Part shown: positions 16,872 through 29,384 of the stretch, piece after piece
Numbering within the stretch: the stretch's first letter is position 1
Layout: the number at the start of each line of letters is the position of its first letter
Assembly (NCBI RefSeq): GCF_001579845.1
Contig: NZ_CP007440.1
Span: 4,796,029-4,860,028 of the forward strand
Direction: 5' to 3'
From: Rhodoplanes sp. Z2-YC6860
Lineage (GTDB): Bacteria > Pseudomonadota > Alphaproteobacteria > Rhizobiales > Xanthobacteraceae
DNA: 64,000 nt
Translations under genes and position numbers: made by a program
Notes under the pieces: model-generated
What the model was told of the DNA's origin: nothing
Databases searched by the model: none
Seen by the model: the letters and a program-made list of their open reading frames with translations, nothing else

Positions 16872-16882
16872 GGCGCGCTCCG

Positions 16883-17416
16883 TTACTTCTTCTTGCCTTC
16901 CTTGCGGAAGATGTATTCGCCGACGTACTTCACGCCCTTGCCCTTGTAGGGCTCTGGCGAGCGGAAGTCGCGGATTTCGGCGGCCACCTGGCCGACCTTT
17001 TGCTTGTCCGAGCCGGTGATGGTGATCTCGGTCGGCTTCGGCGTCACGATCGCGATCCCTTCCGGGATCGGATAAACCACGTCGTGGCTGTAACCGAGCT
17101 GGAGCTGCAGGTTCTTGCCCTGCACCGCCGCGCGGTAGCCGACGCCGTTGATCTCGAGCTTCTCCTCGAAGCCCTTGGTGACGCCGGTCATCAGATTGCT
17201 GACCAATGTCCGCGCCGTACCCCACTGCGAGCGCGCACGCTTGGTCTCAAAGCGCGGATCGACCTTGATCGCGCCCTTGTCCATCGTGGCCTTGACGTCG
17301 TCATGCAGCACGAGCTGCAGCGCGCCCTTCGGACCCTTGACCTTGATGGTCTGGCCTTCGACGTTCGCAGTGACGCCGGAGGGGACCGAAACTGGTTTCT
17401 TACCGATACGGGACAT
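16883..17416 (-). CDS. rplF: 50S ribosomal protein L6
   Basis: Complete 177-aa L6, near the sarcin-ricin loop and factor-binding site. It opens [20 protein letters not shown] and ends with the second domain signature [20 protein letters not shown]. Length and motifs are typical. It sits 29 bp after rpsH in the spc part of the operon. Confidence 0.98.
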   Translation of the reverse strand: MSRIGKKPVSVPSGVTANVEGQTIKVKGPKGALQLVLHDDVKATMDKGAIKVDPRFETKRARSQWGTARTLVSNLMTGVTKGFEEKLEINGVGYRAAVQGKNLQLQLGYSHDVVYPIPEGIAIVTPKPTEITITGSDKQKVGQVAAEIRDFRSPEPYKGKGVKYVGEYIFRKEGKKK

Positions 17417-17445
17417 GATGTTTCCCTAAATCTCGCGCTTCCCGA

Positions 17446-17844
17446 TCAGAACACCGTGCAGAGCAGCTCGCCGCCGACGTTCGCATCGCGAGCATCGTGG
17501 TCGGCCATCACGCCCTTGGGCGTCGAAATGATCGACATGCCAAGGCCGTTGTTGACGCGCGGCAGGTTGCGGACTGCGACATAGACCCGGCGGCCCGGCT
17601 TGGAGACCCGCGAAAACTCGCGGATCACCGGCTGGCCGTCGAAATACTTCAGCTCGATCTCGAGCTCGCTGCGGCCGTCGGCATGATCGACTTTGGCGTA
17701 GCCGCGGATGAAGCCCTCGCTCTTGAGAACGTCGAGCACGCTGACGCGGAGACGCGAGCCCGGCGTCGACACTTTCGGCTTCTTACGCATCTGCGCGTTG
17801 GTGATGCGCGCGATCATATCGCCGAGTGGATCGTTCAACTGCAT
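17446..17844 (-). CDS. rpsH: 30S ribosomal protein S8
   Basis: Complete 132-aa S8, a primary 16S rRNA binder and, in E. coli, the translational repressor of the spc operon. It opens with [20 protein letters not shown] and closes with [21 protein letters not shown] similar feedback role here is only inferred from E. coli; I did not find the target hairpin near rplE. Confidence 0.98.
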   Translation of the reverse strand: MQLNDPLGDMIARITNAQMRKKPKVSTPGSRLRVSVLDVLKSEGFIRGYAKVDHADGRSELEIELKYFDGQPVIREFSRVSKPGRRVYVAVRNLPRVNNGLGMSIISTPKGVMADHDARDANVGGELLCTVF

Positions 17845-17854
17845 ATGCGCCTCC

Positions 17855-18160
17855 TCACCAGCTCGACTTCACGAGGCCTGGAATCAGGCCCTTGGAACCG
17901 AGCTCGCGCAGCGCAATACGGCTGAGCTTGTGCTTGCGGTAGAATGCGCGCGGCCGCCCCGTCACCTCGCAGCGGTTGCGGATGCGGGTCTGGCTGGCGT
18001 TGCGTGGCATCTCGGCAAGCTTGAGAGAAGCGGCGAAGCGCTCCTCCACCGGCTTGGTCTTGTCCATGATAATCGCTTTCAAGCGGTCGCGACGGCCACG
18101 CGCTTGCTTCGCCATCTTGCGACGGCGATTGTTCTTCTCGATCGAACTCTTCTTCGCCAT
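17855..18160 (-). CDS. rpsN: 30S ribosomal protein S14 (zinc-free long form)
   Basis: Complete 101-aa S14 of the long C-minus type. The short zinc-binding form is about 61 aa and has CxxC pairs; here the corresponding region ([20 protein letters not shown]) keeps only one cysteine. It is placed normally between rplE (52 bp upstream) and rpsH (10 bp downstream). Confidence 0.98.
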   Translation of the reverse strand: MAKKSSIEKNNRRRKMAKQARGRRDRLKAIIMDKTKPVEERFAASLKLAEMPRNASQTRIRNRCEVTGRPRAFYRKHKLSRIALRELGSKGLIPGLVKSSW

Positions 18161-18212
18161 TAGGCTCTCCTGGTGATCCGCGTCTGAAGGTCTTGCCGGT
18201 TAGGCCCTACCC

Positions 18213-18926
18213 TCACTGCCGGAACGGGAAGTTGAATGCGGTCAGCAGCGCACGCGCCTCATCGTCGGTGCGAGCGGTCGTGCAGACCGTGATGTCCATG
18301 CCCCAGACTTCGTCGATCTTGTCGTAATCGATTTCCGGGAAAACGATGTGCTCCTTGATGCCGAGCGAGTAGTTGCCGCGGCCGTCAAAGCTCTTCGGGT
18401 TCAGACCGCGGAAGTCGCGCACGCGGGGCAGCGCGATGTTCACGAGACGGTCGAGGAACTCGTACATCCGCGCCTTGCGCAGCGTGACCTTGCAGCCGAT
18501 CGCCTGGCCGTCGCGCAGCTTGTAGGTCGCGATCGACTTGCGCGAGCGGGTGATCACGGCCTTCTGACCGACGATCGCGGTCAGCGCCTCGGCCGCCTGC
18601 TCGACCTTCTTGCGGTCGGCCACGCCCTCGCCCACGCCCATGTTGAGGACGATCTTGTCGAGGCGCGGCACCTGCATCGGGTTCTGGTAGCTGAACTTCT
18701 CGACCAGGGCCTTGCGGATGACCTGGTCGAAATGCATGCGCAGCCGCGGCGTCACCCGCTCCTCGGGCTCACGCTGCTTCTTCTCGCCGCCTTCGGCCTT
18801 CTTCTTGGCCGCAGCAGCCTTGTCCTTTGCAGCCTGAGCCTTCTCGGCGCGAGCTTGCGCCTCCGGAGACTTGTCGGCCTTCGGCGCAGCCTTGGCTTTG
18901 CCGGCGTCTTTCTCTTTGTCAGCCAT
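18213..18926 (-). CDS. rplE: 50S ribosomal protein L5 with N-terminal extension
   Basis: 237-aa L5, which contacts 5S rRNA and P-site tRNA. The normal protein begins near residue 57 ([20 protein letters not shown]), and the conserved [20 protein letters not shown] is present. Residues 1-55 are an extra segment rich in Lys, Ala, Glu and Gln (such as [20 protein letters not shown]) that could form a charged helix or stay disordered. The ATG at 18926 overlaps rplX by 8 nt. No nearby downstream ATG fits the core start, which supports the long form. Confidence 0.96.
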   Translation of the reverse strand: MADKEKDAGKAKAAPKADKSPEAQARAEKAQAAKDKAAAAKKKAEGGEKKQREPEERVTPRLRMHFDQVIRKALVEKFSYQNPMQVPRLDKIVLNMGVGEGVADRKKVEQAAEALTAIVGQKAVITRSRKSIATYKLRDGQAIGCKVTLRKARMYEFLDRLVNIALPRVRDFRGLNPKSFDGRGNYSLGIKEHIVFPEIDYDKIDEVWGMDITVCTTARTDDEARALLTAFNFPFRQ

Positions 18927-19245
18927 CGATCTCGACTCCCGAGCGCTTGGCGATGCGAACCTTCTTGCGGTCGTCGCCCGCACCCACGAACTTGAATCCC
19001 ACGCGCGTCGGCTTGCCGTCCTTCGGATCGGCAATCGCGACATTGGACAGATGGACCGGCGACTCCTTGGAAATGATGCCGCCTTCCTGCTGCGCCGTCT
19101 GCTTCTGGTGGCGCTTCACCATGTTGATGCCGCGCACCAGGACGCGATCGTCGTCCGGACGCACCTCAATGACCTCGCCGGTGCGACCCTTGTCGCGGCC
19201 GGTGAGCAGAACGACCTTGTCGCCCTTTCTGATCTTGGCCGCCAT
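18919..19245 (-). CDS. rplX: 50S ribosomal protein L24
   Basis: Complete 108-aa L24, an assembly initiator near the exit tunnel. It contains the KOW motif ([20 protein letters not shown]), and the rest ([19 protein letters not shown]) is standard. Its ATG shares one base with the rplN stop codon (TGATG), and its own end overlaps rplE, so three genes are tightly coupled. Confidence 0.98.
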   Translation of the reverse strand: MAAKIRKGDKVVLLTGRDKGRTGEVIEVRPDDDRVLVRGINMVKRHQKQTAQQEGGIISKESPVHLSNVAIADPKDGKPTRVGFKFVGAGDDRKKVRIAKRSGVEIDG

Positions 19246-19613
19246 CACAGCACCTCCGGCGCAAGCGAAATGATCTTCATGTGGTTCTTGGCGCGCAGCT
19301 CGCGCGGCACCGGCCCGAAGATACGAGTGCCGACCGGCTCCATCTGCGGGTTGATCAACACCGCAGCGTTCCGATCGAAGCGGATCACCGAACCGTCCGG
19401 GCGCTTGATGTCCTTGCGGACCCGCACCACCACGGCCTTCATGACCTCGCCCTTCTTGACGCGACCGCGCGGGATCGCCTCCTTCACCGAGACGACGATG
19501 ACGTCGCCGATGGTGGCGTACTTGCGCTTGGAGCCGCCCAGCACCTTGATGCACATAACGCGGCGCGCGCCGGAATTGTCCGCCACGTCGAGGTTGGTTT
19601 GCATCTGAATCAT
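19245..19613 (-). CDS. rplN: 50S ribosomal protein L14
   Basis: Complete 122-aa L14, part of an intersubunit bridge. It begins [20 protein letters not shown] and keeps the exact family length. It follows rpsQ by 40 bp, the usual junction between the S10 and spc parts of the cluster, and overlaps rplX by 1 nt. No clear promoter is visible in that gap. Confidence 0.98.
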   Translation of the reverse strand: MIQMQTNLDVADNSGARRVMCIKVLGGSKRKYATIGDVIVVSVKEAIPRGRVKKGEVMKAVVVRVRKDIKRPDGSVIRFDRNAAVLINPQMEPVGTRIFGPVPRELRAKNHMKIISLAPEVL

Positions 19614-19653
19614 CAGGAGCCTCGCAATTCTTTCTTCTTACGTGTCACGACGC

Positions 19654-19980
19654 TCAGTTTGCCGGGGCGGCGGCTTCCGCCTTGCCGGCCTTCTTCTTCG
19701 ACGCGCGCTTGCCGCTGTCCACGACCGGCGCATCGATCTTCGCGCGCTTCTCGCCCTGGGTGACGATCCAGCGCTTGAGCTTGGAGATCGGCTTGTGCTC
19801 CTCGATCCACACGATATCGCCGACCGAGAACTCGTTCTTCTCGTCGTGAGCGTGGAACTTGTTGGAGCGGCGCACGGTCTTCTTCATGACCGGGTGCGTG
19901 AAGCGGCGTTCGACGCGGACAACAACGGTCTTGTCCTGCTTGTCGCTGACCACCACGCCCTGGAGCGTTCGCTTCGGCAT
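19654..19980 (-). CDS. rpsQ: 30S ribosomal protein S17 with C-terminal tail
   Basis: 108-aa S17, a primary 16S rRNA binder with an OB fold ([30 protein letters not shown]). Typical members have 80-90 residues. Here residues from about 76 form a low-complexity tail ([18 protein letters not shown]). It follows rpmC by 9 bp. The tail resembles those on L29, L5 and Adk in this cluster. Confidence 0.97.
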   Translation of the reverse strand: MPKRTLQGVVVSDKQDKTVVVRVERRFTHPVMKKTVRRSNKFHAHDEKNEFSVGDIVWIEEHKPISKLKRWIVTQGEKRAKIDAPVVDSGKRASKKKAGKAEAAAPAN

Positions 19981-19989
19981 GAGATCCTC

Positions 19990-20316
19990 TTACTTTTTCT
20001 TCGCTTTGGCGCGGGACGCCAGGCGCGGCTTGGAACGGTTGGATACGGGCGGACGCGCCTTCGGCGTACGGCGAACCGAGGTGCGCTCGGTCGCGGCCGA
20101 AGCTGCGGCCTTCGCCTTCGGCGCCTCGCCGGCGCGCTTCTGCTTGGCGATCGTCATCATGCGTGCGACGTCGCGACGCACTTCGCGCACGCGCGCGGTG
20201 TTCTCGAGCTGTCCCGTCGCCCGCTGGAAGCGGAGATTGAACTGCTCCTTCTTGAGCTTGAGCACCTCGTCGTCGAGCTGGTCGACGGTCATGGCGCGCA
20301 CATCGGAAGCTTTCAT
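19990..20316 (-). CDS. rpmC: 50S ribosomal protein L29 with long basic tail
   Basis: 108-aa L29, which sits at the tunnel exit and helps dock the signal recognition particle and trigger factor. The two-helix core covers residues 1-62 ([20 protein letters not shown]), the full usual length. Residues 63-108 are extra and rich in Ala, Lys, Arg and Pro ([20 protein letters not shown]). The reading frame continues without interruption, so this looks like a real extension rather than a frame error. It is 12 bp behind rplP. Confidence 0.96.
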   Translation of the reverse strand: MKASDVRAMTVDQLDDEVLKLKKEQFNLRFQRATGQLENTARVREVRRDVARMMTIAKQKRAGEAPKAKAAASAATERTSVRRTPKARPPVSNRSKPRLASRAKAKKK

Positions 20317-20328
20317 GGCCCTGATCCC

Positions 20329-20742
20329 TTATGCCGCGATGCGCGTCACGAAACGGGTTTTGATCGGCAGCTTGGCGGCGGCAAGCGTGAGCGCCTCCTT
20401 GGCGAGCTCGACCGAGATGCCGTCGACTTCGAACAGGATGCGGCCCGGCTTGACGCGGCAGACCCAGAGCTCGACCGAGCCCTTGCCGGAGCCCATGCGG
20501 ACTTCGAGCGGCTTCTTCGACACCGGCACGTCCGGATAGACGCGGATCCACACCTGGCCGGCGCGCTTCATGTGACGGGTGAGCGCGCGGCGGGCGGCTT
20601 CGATCTGGCGCGCGGTGACGCGATCCGGCTCGGTCGCCTTCAGCCCGAACTGGCCGAACGCCAAATTCTGTCCGCTGGTCGCCAAGCCGTGAATGCGGCC
20701 TTTGTGCGCCTTCCGGAACTTGGTTTTCTTCGGCTGCAGCAT
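20329..20742 (-). CDS. rplP: 50S ribosomal protein L16
   Basis: Complete 137-aa L16, near the A-site tRNA. It opens [20 protein letters not shown] and carries the loop region [20 protein letters not shown] with the usual Arg for hydroxylation contexts ([20 protein letters not shown]). It follows rpsC by 33 bp and precedes rpmC by 12 bp. Confidence 0.98.
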   Translation of the reverse strand: MLQPKKTKFRKAHKGRIHGLATSGQNLAFGQFGLKATEPDRVTARQIEAARRALTRHMKRAGQVWIRVYPDVPVSKKPLEVRMGSGKGSVELWVCRVKPGRILFEVDGISVELAKEALTLAAAKLPIKTRFVTRIAA

Positions 20743-20775
20743 AACGAGTCCTCTTACTGTCCCTTGTCCAGCGCG

Positions 20776-21474
20776 TTACGCGTCACGACGCGACGGGCGA
20801 CCGGCTTCGGCCTCGGCGAGGCGCTTATCCTGCGCCATGGAGTCGTGCTCCATGATCTCGCCCTTGAAGATCCAGACCTTCACGCCGCAAGTGCCGTAGG
20901 TGGTGAAGGCGGTCGCAACGCCGTAATCGACGTCGGCGCGCAGCGTGTGCAGCGGCACGCGGCCCTCGCGATACCACTCCATGCGCGCGATTTCGGCGCC
21001 GCCGAGACGGCCCGAGCAGTTGATGCGGATGCCCTGGGCGCCAAGCCGCACCGCCGACTGCACGGCGCGCTTCATGGCGCGGCGGAACGCCACGCGGCGC
21101 TCGAGCTGCTGGGCGATCGACTCGGCGACCAGCGTCGCATCGAGCTCAGGCTTTCTGATCTCGACGATGTTGATGACGACGTCGCTCGGGGTGATCTTGG
21201 CGACAGCCTTGCGCAGCTTCTCGATATCGGCGCCCTTCTTGCCGATCACCACGCCGGGGCGCGCCGAATGCACCGTCACCCGGCACTTCTTGTGCGGGCG
21301 CTCGATCACGATCTTCGAGACCGCGGCTTGCTTGAGGGCCTCCATCAGCGCCTCGCGGATCTTGATGTCCTCGTGCAGCAGCCCGCCGTACTCATTCTTG
21401 CCGGCGTACCAGCGCGAGTCCCAGGTGCGGTTGATGCCGAGCCGCAGACCGATCGGGTTGACCTTCTGACCCAT
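20776..21474 (-). CDS. rpsC: 30S ribosomal protein S3
   Basis: Complete 232-aa S3, forming part of the mRNA entry tunnel and its helicase activity. It has [20 protein letters not shown] at the N-terminus, the KH motif [20 protein letters not shown] and the C-terminal domain ([20 protein letters not shown]). It follows rplV by 9 bp. Confidence 0.98.
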   Translation of the reverse strand: MGQKVNPIGLRLGINRTWDSRWYAGKNEYGGLLHEDIKIREALMEALKQAAVSKIVIERPHKKCRVTVHSARPGVVIGKKGADIEKLRKAVAKITPSDVVINIVEIRKPELDATLVAESIAQQLERRVAFRRAMKRAVQSAVRLGAQGIRINCSGRLGGAEIARMEWYREGRVPLHTLRADVDYGVATAFTTYGTCGVKVWIFKGEIMEHDSMAQDKRLAEAEAGRPSRRDA

Positions 21475-21483
21475 GACTTCTCC

Positions 21484-21867
21484 TTAAGCCGCCTTGCTCT
21501 CGACCTGACGCACGACGATGGTCAGATGCGAGAACGGCTTCAAAATCTTGCCCATGCGGCCGCGGCCGCGCGGATGGAAGCGCTTCAGAACAAGCGCCTT
21601 GCCGACATGTGCGTGAGCGACGATCAGATCGTCGACGTCGAGATCGTGATTGTTCTCGGCGTTGGCGATCGCCGACTCCAGACACTTCTTCACGTCCTTC
21701 GCGATCCGCTTCTGCGAGAACTGCAGATCGGACAGCGCGGTCGCAACCTTCTTACCGCGGATCAGCTGCGCGACCAGATTAAGCTTCTGCGGCGACACCC
21801 GCAGCATGCGGGCGACGGCCTTAGCCTCGTTGTCCGGCAGGTCCCGTTCGCGTGCGCTCTTGCCCAT
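21484..21867 (-). CDS. rplV: 50S ribosomal protein L22
   Basis: Complete 127-aa L22, whose long beta-hairpin lines the exit tunnel and influences macrolide binding. The core reads [20 protein letters not shown] and the hairpin region is [20 protein letters not shown]. The N-terminus carries about 12 polar residues before the family core. It follows rpsS by 24 bp. Confidence 0.98.
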   Translation of the reverse strand: MGKSARERDLPDNEAKAVARMLRVSPQKLNLVAQLIRGKKVATALSDLQFSQKRIAKDVKKCLESAIANAENNHDLDVDDLIVAHAHVGKALVLKRFHPRGRGRMGKILKPFSHLTIVVRQVESKAA

Positions 21868-21891
21868 GATGGTTTCCCTAAAGCTCGCTCA

Positions 21892-22188
21892 TCAACCGCC
21901 GGCCGCGGCCGGCTTGCGCGTGGCCTTGCGGTCCGAGGTGTGGCCATGAAAGGTCCGCGTCGGCGAGAACTCGCCAAACTTGTGTCCGACCATTTCCTCG
22001 GTGACGGCGACCGGAATGTGCTTCTGGCCGTTGTAGACGCCGAACGTCAGTCCCACGAACTGCGGCAGGATCGTCGAGCGGCGGCTCCAGATCTTGATGA
22101 CTTCGTGGCGGCCCGAGCCCCGCGCGGCGTCTGCCTTCTTGAGCAGATAGCCGTCGACAAACGGGCCTTTCCAAACCGATCGTGACAT
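21892..22188 (-). CDS. rpsS: 30S ribosomal protein S19
   Basis: 98-aa S19, a head protein near the A-site finger bridge. It opens [20 protein letters not shown] and contains [20 protein letters not shown]. It is a few residues longer than usual at the C-terminus ([11 protein letters not shown]). It follows rplB by 12 bp. Confidence 0.98.
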   Translation of the reverse strand: MSRSVWKGPFVDGYLLKKADAARGSGRHEVIKIWSRRSTILPQFVGLTFGVYNGQKHIPVAVTEEMVGHKFGEFSPTRTFHGHTSDRKATRKPAAAGG

Positions 22189-22200
22189 GCGCGCGATCCC

Positions 22201-23031
22201 TTACGATGACTTCTTGCGAGCGTGACGGCTCAGCATGATGAACTTCTGAGTGGACTTGTTCTTGCGGGTCTTCTTGCCCTTGGTCGGGAAGCCCCACGGC
22301 GTCACCGGATGGCCACCGCCCTTGGTGCGGCCACCGTGCGGATGGTCGACCGGGTTCATGGTGATGCCGCGGTTGTGCGGCATGCGGCCCTTCCAGCGTT
22401 GACGGCCGGCCTTGCCGATCGTCGTGTTCATGTTGTCGGGGTTCGACACCGCGCCGACGGTCGCGAGGCAGCGGCCATGCACCAGGCGCTGCTCCGACGA
22501 GTTCAGACGCAGGATGACGTATTCCTGGTCGCGGCCGACGATCTGCGCGTAGGTGCCGGCCGAACGCGCGATCTGCCCGCCCTTGCCGATCTTGAGCTCC
22601 ACGTTGTGGACGATGGTGCCGACCGGCATGTTGCCGAGCGGCATCGCGTTGCCCGGCTTGATGTCGACCTGCTCGCCCGCGACGATCACGTCGCCGGCGG
22701 CGAGCCGTTGCGGCGCGAGGATGTAGGACTGCTCGCCATCCTTGTACTTCACCAGCGCAATGAACGCGGTGCGGTTCGGGTCGTATTCAATGCGCTCGAC
22801 GGTCGCGGTCTCCTCGCGGCGCGTGCGCTTGAAGTCGATGACGCGGTAGGCCTGCTTGTGACCACCGCCGCGGAAACGGCTGGTGATACGGCCGTGGTTG
22901 TTGCGGCCGCCAGACGAATGCTGGCCTTCCACCAGGCCCTTCACCGGCTTGCCCGAGTGCAGGCCGTCACGATCAACGATGACCAAGTGGCGCTGGCTCG
23001 GCGTGGTCGGCTTGTAAGTTTTAAGTGCCAT
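22201..23031 (-). CDS. rplB: 50S ribosomal protein L2
   Basis: Complete 276-aa L2, essential for subunit joining and the peptidyl-transferase centre. It begins [20 protein letters not shown], and the conserved C-terminal segment [20 protein letters not shown] includes the critical His. It follows rplW by 15 bp. Nothing is unusual in length. Confidence 0.99.
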   Translation of the reverse strand: MALKTYKPTTPSQRHLVIVDRDGLHSGKPVKGLVEGQHSSGGRNNHGRITSRFRGGGHKQAYRVIDFKRTRREETATVERIEYDPNRTAFIALVKYKDGEQSYILAPQRLAAGDVIVAGEQVDIKPGNAMPLGNMPVGTIVHNVELKIGKGGQIARSAGTYAQIVGRDQEYVILRLNSSEQRLVHGRCLATVGAVSNPDNMNTTIGKAGRQRWKGRMPHNRGITMNPVDHPHGGRTKGGGHPVTPWGFPTKGKKTRKNKSTQKFIMLSRHARKKSS

Positions 23032-23046
23032 AACTTTACCCTGCCC

Positions 23047-23346
23047 TTACAGCCCGGTGGTCACGTCGATGCGGTGACCTTCTTCGAGGGTCACGACTGC
23101 GCGCTTGCTGTCCTGCAGCTCGCCCGGACGGCCCTTGAAGAAGCGGACCTTGCCCTTGCGGACGAGCGTGTTCACGGCCTTCACCTTGACGTCGAACAAC
23201 TTCTCGACGGCTTCCTTGATCTGCGGCTTGGTGGCGGTGCGCGCGACCTTGAAGACGACCTTGTTGTGCTCGGACGCCATCGTCGCCTTTTCGGTGATCA
23301 CCGGTGCGATCACCACGTCGTAGTGGCGCGGATCGTTGGTGCTCAT
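23047..23346 (-). CDS. rplW: 50S ribosomal protein L23
   Basis: Complete 99-aa L23 at the tunnel exit, the docking site for trigger factor and SRP. It reads [20 protein letters not shown] near the start and [20 protein letters not shown] near the end. The ATG at 23346 overlaps the rplD stop by 4 nt (ATGA), giving translational coupling. Confidence 0.98.
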   Translation of the reverse strand: MSTNDPRHYDVVIAPVITEKATMASEHNKVVFKVARTATKPQIKEAVEKLFDVKVKAVNTLVRKGKVRFFKGRPGELQDSKRAVVTLEEGHRIDVTTGL

Positions 23347-23966
23347 TTGAAGCGCGCCTCCAGCGCATCGACTGCGGCCTTGGTCAGCACGAGCTTGCCG
23401 CGGCGCATGATGTCGTAGACGTTGATACCCTGGATCGGCAGCACGTCGATGTTCGGGATGTTGCGCGCGGCATTGCGGAAGCCCGCCTCGATCTCGGCGC
23501 CGTCGATGATCAAGGCGCCGGTGTGAACGCCGAGCTTCTCGAAGTGCGCCGCGAGCTGCTTGGTCTTGGCGTCCTTCACAGTCGCCTTGTCGAGCACGAT
23601 GATGCCGCCGTCCTTGGCCTTGGCGGACAGAGCATGCTTGAGAGCGAGGGCGCGAACCTTCTTCGGCAGGCCGATCTCGTGGCTGCGCACGACCGGACCG
23701 AACGCACGGCCACCGCCGCGGAACTGCGGCACGCGAGCCGAACCGTGACGGGCACCGCCGGTGCCCTTCTGCCCGTACATCTTCTTGCCGGTGCGCCAGA
23801 TGTCGGCGCGGTTCTTCACCGCGTGCGTGCCGGCACGGCGCTTGTTGAGCTGCCACACGACACAGCGCTGGATCAGATCGGCGCGCGGCTCGAGGCCGAA
23901 AATCGCATCCGAGAGCGTGACCGAACCGGCCTCGCCGCCATCAAGGGTGGTGACCTTCACATCCAT
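23343..23966 (-). CDS. rplD: 50S ribosomal protein L4
   Basis: Complete 207-aa L4, which lines the exit tunnel; in E. coli it also regulates the S10 operon. It contains [20 protein letters not shown], the extended tunnel loop. The ATG at 23966 comes 1 bp after the rplC stop codon. Whether it regulates the operon here is unknown; no E. coli-like S10 leader is apparent upstream of rpsJ. Confidence 0.98.
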   Translation of the reverse strand: MDVKVTTLDGGEAGSVTLSDAIFGLEPRADLIQRCVVWQLNKRRAGTHAVKNRADIWRTGKKMYGQKGTGGARHGSARVPQFRGGGRAFGPVVRSHEIGLPKKVRALALKHALSAKAKDGGIIVLDKATVKDAKTKQLAAHFEKLGVHTGALIIDGAEIEAGFRNAARNIPNIDVLPIQGINVYDIMRRGKLVLTKAAVDALEARFK

Positions 23967-23967
23967 G

Positions 23968-24711
23968 TCACGCGCCCTCCTTCGGGGCTTCGGCCGCAGG
24001 CGCGGCTTCAGTCTTCGCTGGCGCTGCTTCCGCAGCCGGCGCCTTGAACTTGCCAGGCTTCGGCAGGTCCTTAGGCGGCGCCTTTTTCACCGCGTCGCGC
24101 ACGGTGATCCAGCCGCCCTTGTGACCGGGAACCGCGCCTTCGATCATGATCAGGCCGCGCTCGACGTCGGTCTGCACGACGCGCAGATTGAGCGTGGTGA
24201 CGCGGTCGGTGCCGAGATGGCCCGGCATCTTCTTGTTCTTGAACGTCTTGCCTGGGTCCTGGCGACCACCGGTCGAACCGATCGAACGATGCGAGACCGA
24301 CACGCCGTGCGTGGCGCGCAAGCCGCCGAAGTTCCAGCGCTTCATGCCGCCGGCATAACCCTTGCCGATCGAGGTGCCGGTGACGTCGACGAACTGACCG
24401 ACCAGAAAGTGGTCTGCCGTGATCTCCGCACCGACCGGGATCAGCGAGTCATCGCTGACTCGGAATTCGGCGATCGTGCGCTTGGGCTCGACCTTGGCAA
24501 CGGCGAAACGGCCGCGTTCAGCCTTGCTCACGTTCTTGACCTTGCGGGTCCCAGAACCGAGCTGGAGCGCGACGTACCCGTCCTTTTCCTTGCTGCGATG
24601 CGAGATGACCTGGCATTGCGCAAGACGCAGCACCGTGACCGGCACGTGCTCGCCGGCATCGGTGAATAAGCGGGTCATTCCGACCTTCTGTGCGATCACA
24701 CCGGAGCGCAT
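23968..24711 (-). CDS. rplC: 50S ribosomal protein L3 with Ala/Pro-rich tail
   Basis: 247-aa L3, an assembly initiator that reaches the peptidyl-transferase centre. It opens [20 protein letters not shown] and contains [20 protein letters not shown], the region methylated at Gln by PrmB in E. coli. The last 30 or so residues ([20 protein letters not shown]) form a low-complexity acidic Ala/Pro tail beyond the family core. It follows rpsJ by 29 bp. Confidence 0.98.
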   Translation of the reverse strand: MRSGVIAQKVGMTRLFTDAGEHVPVTVLRLAQCQVISHRSKEKDGYVALQLGSGTRKVKNVSKAERGRFAVAKVEPKRTIAEFRVSDDSLIPVGAEITADHFLVGQFVDVTGTSIGKGYAGGMKRWNFGGLRATHGVSVSHRSIGSTGGRQDPGKTFKNKKMPGHLGTDRVTTLNLRVVQTDVERGLIMIEGAVPGHKGGWITVRDAVKKAPPKDLPKPGKFKAPAAEAAPAKTEAAPAAEAPKEGA

Positions 24712-24740
24712 AATTGGTTACCCTTCTCGTCCTGACCGGC

Positions 24741-25049
24741 TCAGAGCTTGATCTCGACGTCGACACCAGCAGCGAGGTCGAGCTTCATCAGCGCGTCCAC
24801 GGTCTGCGGCGTCGGATCGACGATGTCCAAAAGGCGCTTGTGGGTGCGCATCTCGAACTGTTCGCGGCTCTTCTTGTCGACGTGCGGCGAACGGTTCACC
24901 GTAAACTTCTCGATCCTAGTCGGCAGCGGGATTGGTCCACGCACCTGCGCACCCGTGCGCTTGGCGGTGTTGACGATCTCGCGGGTCGACGCATCGAGGA
25001 TGCGGTGATCGAACGCCTTGAGCCGGATCCGGATATTCTGGCCGTTCAT
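24741..25049 (-). CDS. rpsJ: 30S ribosomal protein S10
   Basis: Complete 102-aa S10, a head protein that also partners NusB in antitermination. It opens [20 protein letters not shown] and contains [20 protein letters not shown]. It is the first gene of the S10 part, 119 bp behind tuf; that gap holds a strong inverted-repeat structure rather than an obvious promoter. Confidence 0.99.
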   Translation of the reverse strand: MNGQNIRIRLKAFDHRILDASTREIVNTAKRTGAQVRGPIPLPTRIEKFTVNRSPHVDKKSREQFEMRTHKRLLDIVDPTPQTVDALMKLDLAAGVDVEIKL

Positions 25050-25116
25050 TGCCGTTGTCTCTTTCTCAGATCGTCACCATCGCTGACCACAGGCATCCAA
25101 GGCTTGGGGCCGCGAG

Positions 25117-25165
25117 TGGCGAACGGCGAACAGCAATTTCTCGCCATTCGCCATTCCCTGTTCGC
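25117..25165 (-). repeat. Inverted-repeat element between tuf and rpsJ
   Basis: TGGCGAA-C-GGCGA (25117-25129) pairs with TCGCC-A-TTCGCCA (25141-25153). An overlapping alternative pairs GCGAACAG (25126-25133) with CTGTTCGC (25158-25165). The two stems exclude each other. There is no T run on the minus strand. Its arms resemble intergenic repeats of Rhizobiales. Confidence 0.5.
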
Positions 25166-25168
25166 TCG

Positions 25169-26359
<1,191 letters not shown>

Positions 26360-26415
26360 TGAAGTCTCCCGGCGCTCCGGTGGATTGAAAGTTGGTCGTA
26401 AAGTTGGACTTTGAG

Positions 26416-28488
26416 TTAGGCGTACTTCGCCTGAACTTCGTCTGCGATCGCTTTCGGAACTTCCTGATAGTGATCGAATTGCATGGTGAAGGTGGCTCGA
26501 CCCTGGCTCATCGAGCGCAGGTTATTGACGTAAGAGAACATGTTCGCGAGCGGCACCATCGCGGTGATGACGTTGGCGTTGCCGCGCATGTCCTGGCCCT
26601 GAATCTGGCCGCGCCGCGAGTTGAGATCGCCGATGACCGAGCCGGTGTAGTCTTCCGGCGTCACCACCTCGACCTTCATGATCGGCTCAAGCAGCGTCGC
26701 ACCGCCCTTTTGCAGCGCATCGCGAAGCGCCATGCGCGCCGCGATTTCGAAGGCCAGAGCCGACGAGTCGACGTCATGATACTTGCCGTCGATCAGCGTC
26801 ACCTTGAGATCGACCACCGGGAAGCCGGCAAGGATGCCCGCGCCCAGAACCGACTCGAGGCCCTTCTCTACGCCCGGAATGTACTCCTTGGGCACCGCGC
26901 CGCCGACGATCTCGTTCTCGAACTCGAAGCCCGTGCCCGGCGGCAGCGGCTCGACGACGATCTTCACCGCCGCGAACTGACCGGTGCCACCGGTCTGCTT
27001 CTTGTGGGTGTAGTCGACCGTCACCGGCCGGCTGATGCGCTCACGATAGGCCACCTGCGGCGCACCGATGTTCGCTTCAACCTTGTAGGTGCGCTTGAGG
27101 ATGTCGACCTTGATATCGAGGTGCAACTCGCCCATGCCCTTGATGATGGTTTGGCCGCTCTCCTGGTCGGTCGACACGCGGAACGACGGATCCTCGGCAA
27201 CGAGCTTTGCCAGCGCCACGCCAAGCTTTTCCTGGTCGGCCTTAGACTTCGGCTCGATCGCGATCTCGATGACCGGATCGGGGAATTCCATCTTCTCCAG
27301 GATCACCTCATGTGCCGGATCGCAAAGCGTATCGCCGGTGCGGGTGTCCTTGAGGCCTGCCAGAGCAACGATGTCGCCGGCGTAGGCTTCCTTGATGTCC
27401 TCGCGGTTGTTGGCGTGCATCAGCAGCATGCGGCCAATGCGCTCTTTGCGCTCCTTGGTCGAGTTGATGACGCCGGTGCCGCTCGACAGCGTACCAGAAT
27501 AGATGCGGCAGAACGTGATCGTGCCGACGAACGGATCGTCCATGATCTTGAACGCCAGGAGCGACATCGGCTCCTTGTCGTCAGGATGACGCTCGATCTC
27601 ATTGCCCTTCGGATCGACGCCCTTGATCGCAGGCACGTCGAGCGGCGACGGCAGATAGTCCACCACGGCGTCGAGCAGCGGCTGCACGCCCTTGTTCTTG
27701 AATGCCGAGCCGCACAGCACCGGGTAGAACGCGCCGGTGATGACAGCCTTACGGAGCAGCCTCTTCAGTGTCGCCTCGTCCGGCTCCTTGCCGTCGAGAT
27801 AAGCAGCCATCGCATCGTCATCGAGCTCGACAGCGGCCTCGACCAGCTTCTCACGATATTCCTTGGCCTGATCGAGCAGGTCGGCCGGAATATCGATGTC
27901 GTCGTATTTCGCACCGAGCGACTCGTCGTTCCAGACCACGCCCTTCATGCGCACCAGATCGACCAGGCCTTTGAACTGGCTCTCGGCGCCAATCGGCAGC
28001 TGAATCGGAACGGGCTTCGCGCCTAGGCGATCGACGATGTCCGTCAGGCACTGGAAGAAGTCAGCGCCGATCTTATCCATCTTGTTGGCGAAGACGATGC
28101 GCGGAACCTTGTACTTGTCGCCCTGACGCCACACCGTCTCGGTCTGCGGCTCAACACCCTGGTTCGAATCGAGCACCACCACCGCGCCGTCGAGGACGCG
28201 CAGCGAACGCTCCACCTCGATGGTGAAGTCGACGTGACCTGGGGTGTCGATGATGTTCAGACGCTTGCCGTTCCAGAACGCGGTGGTCGCGGCCGACGTA
28301 ATGGTGATGCCGCGCTCCTGCTCCTGCTCCATCCAATCCATCGTCGCGGCGCCTTCGTGCACCTCGCCGATCTTATGGTTCTTGCCGGTGTAATAGAGGA
28401 TCCGCTCAGTGGTCGTGGTCTTGCCGGCATCGATGTGCGCCATGATGCCGAAATTGCGGTAGTCCTCGATGGGGTGAGCGCGGGCCAT
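26416..28488 (-). CDS. fusA: Elongation factor G
   Basis: Complete 690-aa EF-G, the translocation GTPase. The P-loop [15 protein letters not shown] (about residues 17-31), switch [22 protein letters not shown] and [12 protein letters not shown] form the G domain. Later domains include [20 protein letters not shown] at the C-terminus. It is 41 bp behind rpsG and 56 bp before tuf. Confidence 0.99.
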   Translation of the reverse strand: MARAHPIEDYRNFGIMAHIDAGKTTTTERILYYTGKNHKIGEVHEGAATMDWMEQEQERGITITSAATTAFWNGKRLNIIDTPGHVDFTIEVERSLRVLDGAVVVLDSNQGVEPQTETVWRQGDKYKVPRIVFANKMDKIGADFFQCLTDIVDRLGAKPVPIQLPIGAESQFKGLVDLVRMKGVVWNDESLGAKYDDIDIPADLLDQAKEYREKLVEAAVELDDDAMAAYLDGKEPDEATLKRLLRKAVITGAFYPVLCGSAFKNKGVQPLLDAVVDYLPSPLDVPAIKGVDPKGNEIERHPDDKEPMSLLAFKIMDDPFVGTITFCRIYSGTLSSGTGVINSTKERKERIGRMLLMHANNREDIKEAYAGDIVALAGLKDTRTGDTLCDPAHEVILEKMEFPDPVIEIAIEPKSKADQEKLGVALAKLVAEDPSFRVSTDQESGQTIIKGMGELHLDIKVDILKRTYKVEANIGAPQVAYRERISRPVTVDYTHKKQTGGTGQFAAVKIVVEPLPPGTGFEFENEIVGGAVPKEYIPGVEKGLESVLGAGILAGFPVVDLKVTLIDGKYHDVDSSALAFEIAARMALRDALQKGGATLLEPIMKVEVVTPEDYTGSVIGDLNSRRGQIQGQDMRGNANVITAMVPLANMFSYVNNLRSMSQGRATFTMQFDHYQEVPKAIADEVQAKYA

Positions 28489-28529
28489 GACAGTCTGTCT
28501 TTCGTTCGAATTCCGTTCGTACGCTGCAA

Positions 28530-29012
<483 letters not shown>

Positions 29013-29384
29013 TTACTTCGGACGCTTGGCGCCGTACTTCGAACGGCGCTGCTTGCGGTTCTTGACGCCCTGGGTGTCGAGCACACCGCGCAGGATGTGA
29101 TAGCGCACGCCCGGCAGATCCTTGACGCGGCCGCCGCGGATCATGACCACCGAGTGCTCCTGAAGGTTATGGCCTTCACCCGGGATGTAGCCGATCACCT
29201 CGAAGCCGTTGGTAAGGCGCACCTTGGCGACCTTGCGCAGCGCCGAGTTCGGCTTCTTCGGGGTCGTGGTGTAGACGCGCGTACAGACGCCGCGCTTCTG
29301 CGGGCTCTGCTGGAGCGCTGGCACCTTCTTCTTCGCCTTTTGCACCACCCGCGGGTGGCGGATCAGCTGATTGATCGTCGGCAT
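29013..29384 (-). CDS. rpsL: 30S ribosomal protein S12
   Basis: Complete 123-aa S12, the decoding-centre protein. The start is the ATG at 29384 ([20 protein letters not shown]). The two lysines where streptomycin-resistance changes usually arise are unmodified ([13 protein letters not shown] and [12 protein letters not shown]), so it looks like the sensitive type. It is the first gene of the superoperon, with a leader of about 360 nt from the promoter at 29749-29777. Confidence 0.99.
   Translation of the reverse strand: MPTINQLIRHPRVVQKAKKKVPALQQSPQKRGVCTRVYTTTPKKPNSALRKVAKVRLTNGFEVIGYIPGEGHNLQEHSVVMIRGGRVKDLPGVRYHILRGVLDTQGVKNRKQRRSKYGAKRPK

Noticed and set aside
19642-22185. Plus-strand open frame of 847 aa opposite rpsQ through rpsS
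   Set aside because: Same reasoning: a shadow of strongly conserved ribosomal genes.
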